A stretch of 33,625 nucleotides of DNA from Cognatilysobacter lacus (lineage in GTDB: Bacteria; Pseudomonadota; Gammaproteobacteria; Xanthomonadales; Xanthomonadaceae). The DNA lies in contig NZ_VTRV01000010.1 of NCBI RefSeq assembly GCF_008274655.1, positions 1-33,625 on the forward strand, read 5' to 3'. Within the stretch, counting starts at the first letter, position 1; every line of letters begins with the position of its first letter. A program made the translations under genes and the position numbers. The notes below the pieces were generated by a model, which had not been told where the DNA came from, did not search any database, and saw only the letters and a program-made list of their open reading frames with translations. This document shows, one piece after another, positions 32,742-33,625 of the stretch.

Positions 32742-33625
32742 ATGAATTCCGCTCGCCCCTCTTCTCCGACCGGGCGCCGCTTCGCGCGGCTGGCCCTCGT
32801 GCTTGCCGTGGTCGCGCTGTCGGGTTGCTCGACCGTCGGCGGCTGGTTCAGCGGCAAGGACTCCGGCAAGAAGGCCGCCAAGCCGATGGAGCTGGTTGCC
32901 ATCACGCCTACGCTCAACGTTTCCCAGCTCTGGAGCACCGACGTGGGCGCGGGTGAAGGCCGGCTGGGGCTGCGCCAGGGCCCGGTCGTCGACGGCGGCC
33001 GCGTGTTCGCCGCGGCGGTCGCGGGCGGTGTCTACGCGCTCGACCTGCAGACGGGCAAGTCTGTCTGGCACCACGACACCAAGGTGAAGGTGTCCGGAGG
33101 TCCCGGCGTCGGCGAAGGCCTGGTGGTGGTCGGCGGCCTCGAGGGCGAGGTCATAGCACTCGACGAAGCGACCGGCACCGAGAAGTGGACTGCCAAGGTC
33201 AGCAACGAGGTGATCTCGGCGCCGACGATCGCGCAGGGCCGCGTGTTCGTGCGCACGGTCGATGGCCGCGTCACCGCATTTGACGCCGGTACCGGCGAGC
33301 GCCGGTGGTTCTGGAACCGCGAGCTGCCGAACCTCACCGCGCGCGGGAACGACAGCGTCGCCGCAGGCCCGGGCGTGGTGTTCGTCGGTAACGACGACGG
33401 CACCGTCGCGATGCTCGCCGCGAACGACGGTCGGCCGCTGTGGGAGCTCCCGATCGCGCAGCCCGAGGGTCGTAACGAGCTCGAGCGCATCGCCGATGTC
33501 GACGGAACGCCGGTGCTCGAAGGCGGCGCGCTCTACGCAACGAGTCTCAAGCATTCAACGGCCGCGATCGACGCGCCCAACGGCCGCCCGGTCTGGACCG
33601 CCGAGCACGGCGGCCCGGGGCGGCC
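32742..33625 (+). CDS. bamB: Outer-membrane assembly lipoprotein BamB (3' truncated by window end)
   Basis: The frame is open from ATG 32742 to the window edge, 294 residues of an expected 390 or so. The signal peptide with lipobox LSGC (Cys29) anchors it to the outer membrane. The repeats of the eight-bladed beta-propeller (PQQ-like) are visible: VYALDLQTGKSVWHHD, VIALDEATGTEKWTAKV, VTAFDAGTGERRWFWN and VAMLAANDGRPLWELPI. YATSLKHSTAAIDAPNGR and TAEHGGPGR are BamB landmarks. It supports BamA during beta-barrel insertion. It follows yfgM after 11 nt. In related genomes der (engA) is next, outside this window. Confidence 0.95.
   Translation, partial: MNSARPSSPTGRRFARLALVLAVVALSGCSTVGGWFSGKDSGKKAAKPMELVAITPTLNVSQLWSTDVGAGEGRLGLRQGPVVDGGRVFAAAVAGGVYALDLQTGKSVWHHDTKVKVSGGPGVGEGLVVVGGLEGEVIALDEATGTEKWTAKVSNEVISAPTIAQGRVFVRTVDGRVTAFDAGTGERRWFWNRELPNLTARGNDSVAAGPGVVFVGNDDGTVAMLAANDGRPLWELPIAQPEGRNELERIADVDGTPVLEGGALYATSLKHSTAAIDAPNGRPVWTAEHGGPGR

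Overview
The window is about 33.6 kb of high-GC (roughly two-thirds G+C by eye), densely coding chromosomal DNA. Gene content and order point to a gammaproteobacterium of the Xanthomonadaceae/Lysobacteraceae type (Lysobacter, Luteimonas, Xanthomonas, Stenotrophomonas). The signs are a 41-residue L36 protein beside cmk, the run cmk-rpsA-ihfB-lapB followed by a polyisoprenyl-phosphate sugar-1-phosphate transferase, a CapD/WbpM-type dehydratase and galU, and the run ndk-rlmN-pilW-rodZ-yfgM-bamB. I see no insertion sequences, phage genes, CRISPR arrays, tRNAs or rRNAs. Composition looks even, so this reads as core genome rather than an island. The genus is an inference.

Layout. 1-0.7 kb: the 3' end of a Pro/Ala-rich protein, closed by a two-way terminator. 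0.9-1.7 kb (minus): two monohaem c-type cytochromes, one probably lipid-anchored and one soluble. 2.0-9.7 kb (plus): an RND efflux operon of one lipoprotein adaptor and two different permeases, with no outer-membrane channel gene. 9.7-13.8 kb (minus): a probable five-gene unit coding a small exported protein, agmatine deiminase (aguA), N-carbamoylputrescine amidase (aguB), a GNAT acetyltransferase and a TraB-family membrane protein. 14.0 kb (minus): rpmJ with a clear promoter and terminator. 14.3-17.3 kb (plus): cmk, rpsA, ihfB. 17.35-22.3 kb (plus): lapB, a GT4-type transferase, a WbpM/CapD-like protein and galU, i.e. LPS control and O-antigen or capsule precursor synthesis. 22.4-24.1 kb (plus): a PuuB-like FAD oxidoreductase and a small secreted Cys-repeat protein. 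24.2-28.5 kb (minus): a PsrA-type TetR regulator, a FadN-type beta-oxidation enzyme and a thiolase. 28.7-33.6 kb (plus): ndk, rlmN, pilW, rodZ, yfgM and the 5' part of bamB, which runs off the window.

How genes work together. AguA and AguB turn agmatine into putrescine, and the PuuB-like oxidase 9 kb away may act in polyamine breakdown (inference). The psrA-fadN-fadA unit forms a self-contained beta-oxidation module. Its promoter carries a sequence matching the published PsrA operator consensus, placed over the expected transcription start, so autoregulation by acyl-CoA is the obvious model. LapB (control of LPS synthesis through LpxC turnover) sits directly before the O-antigen initiation genes and overlaps the first one by 4 nt. 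The last block combines nucleotide metabolism, rRNA/tRNA methylation, type IV pilus assembly, cell shape and outer-membrane assembly.

Nothing here is clearly a new defence or mobile system. The points most worth a second look are the PsrA operator-promoter, the unequal proton-relay residues and insertions of the paired RND permeases, the intrinsic terminator in front of ndk, the three-hairpin SD-less leader of rpsA, and the small CRDxxGKFxAC repeat protein with its structured 3' region.
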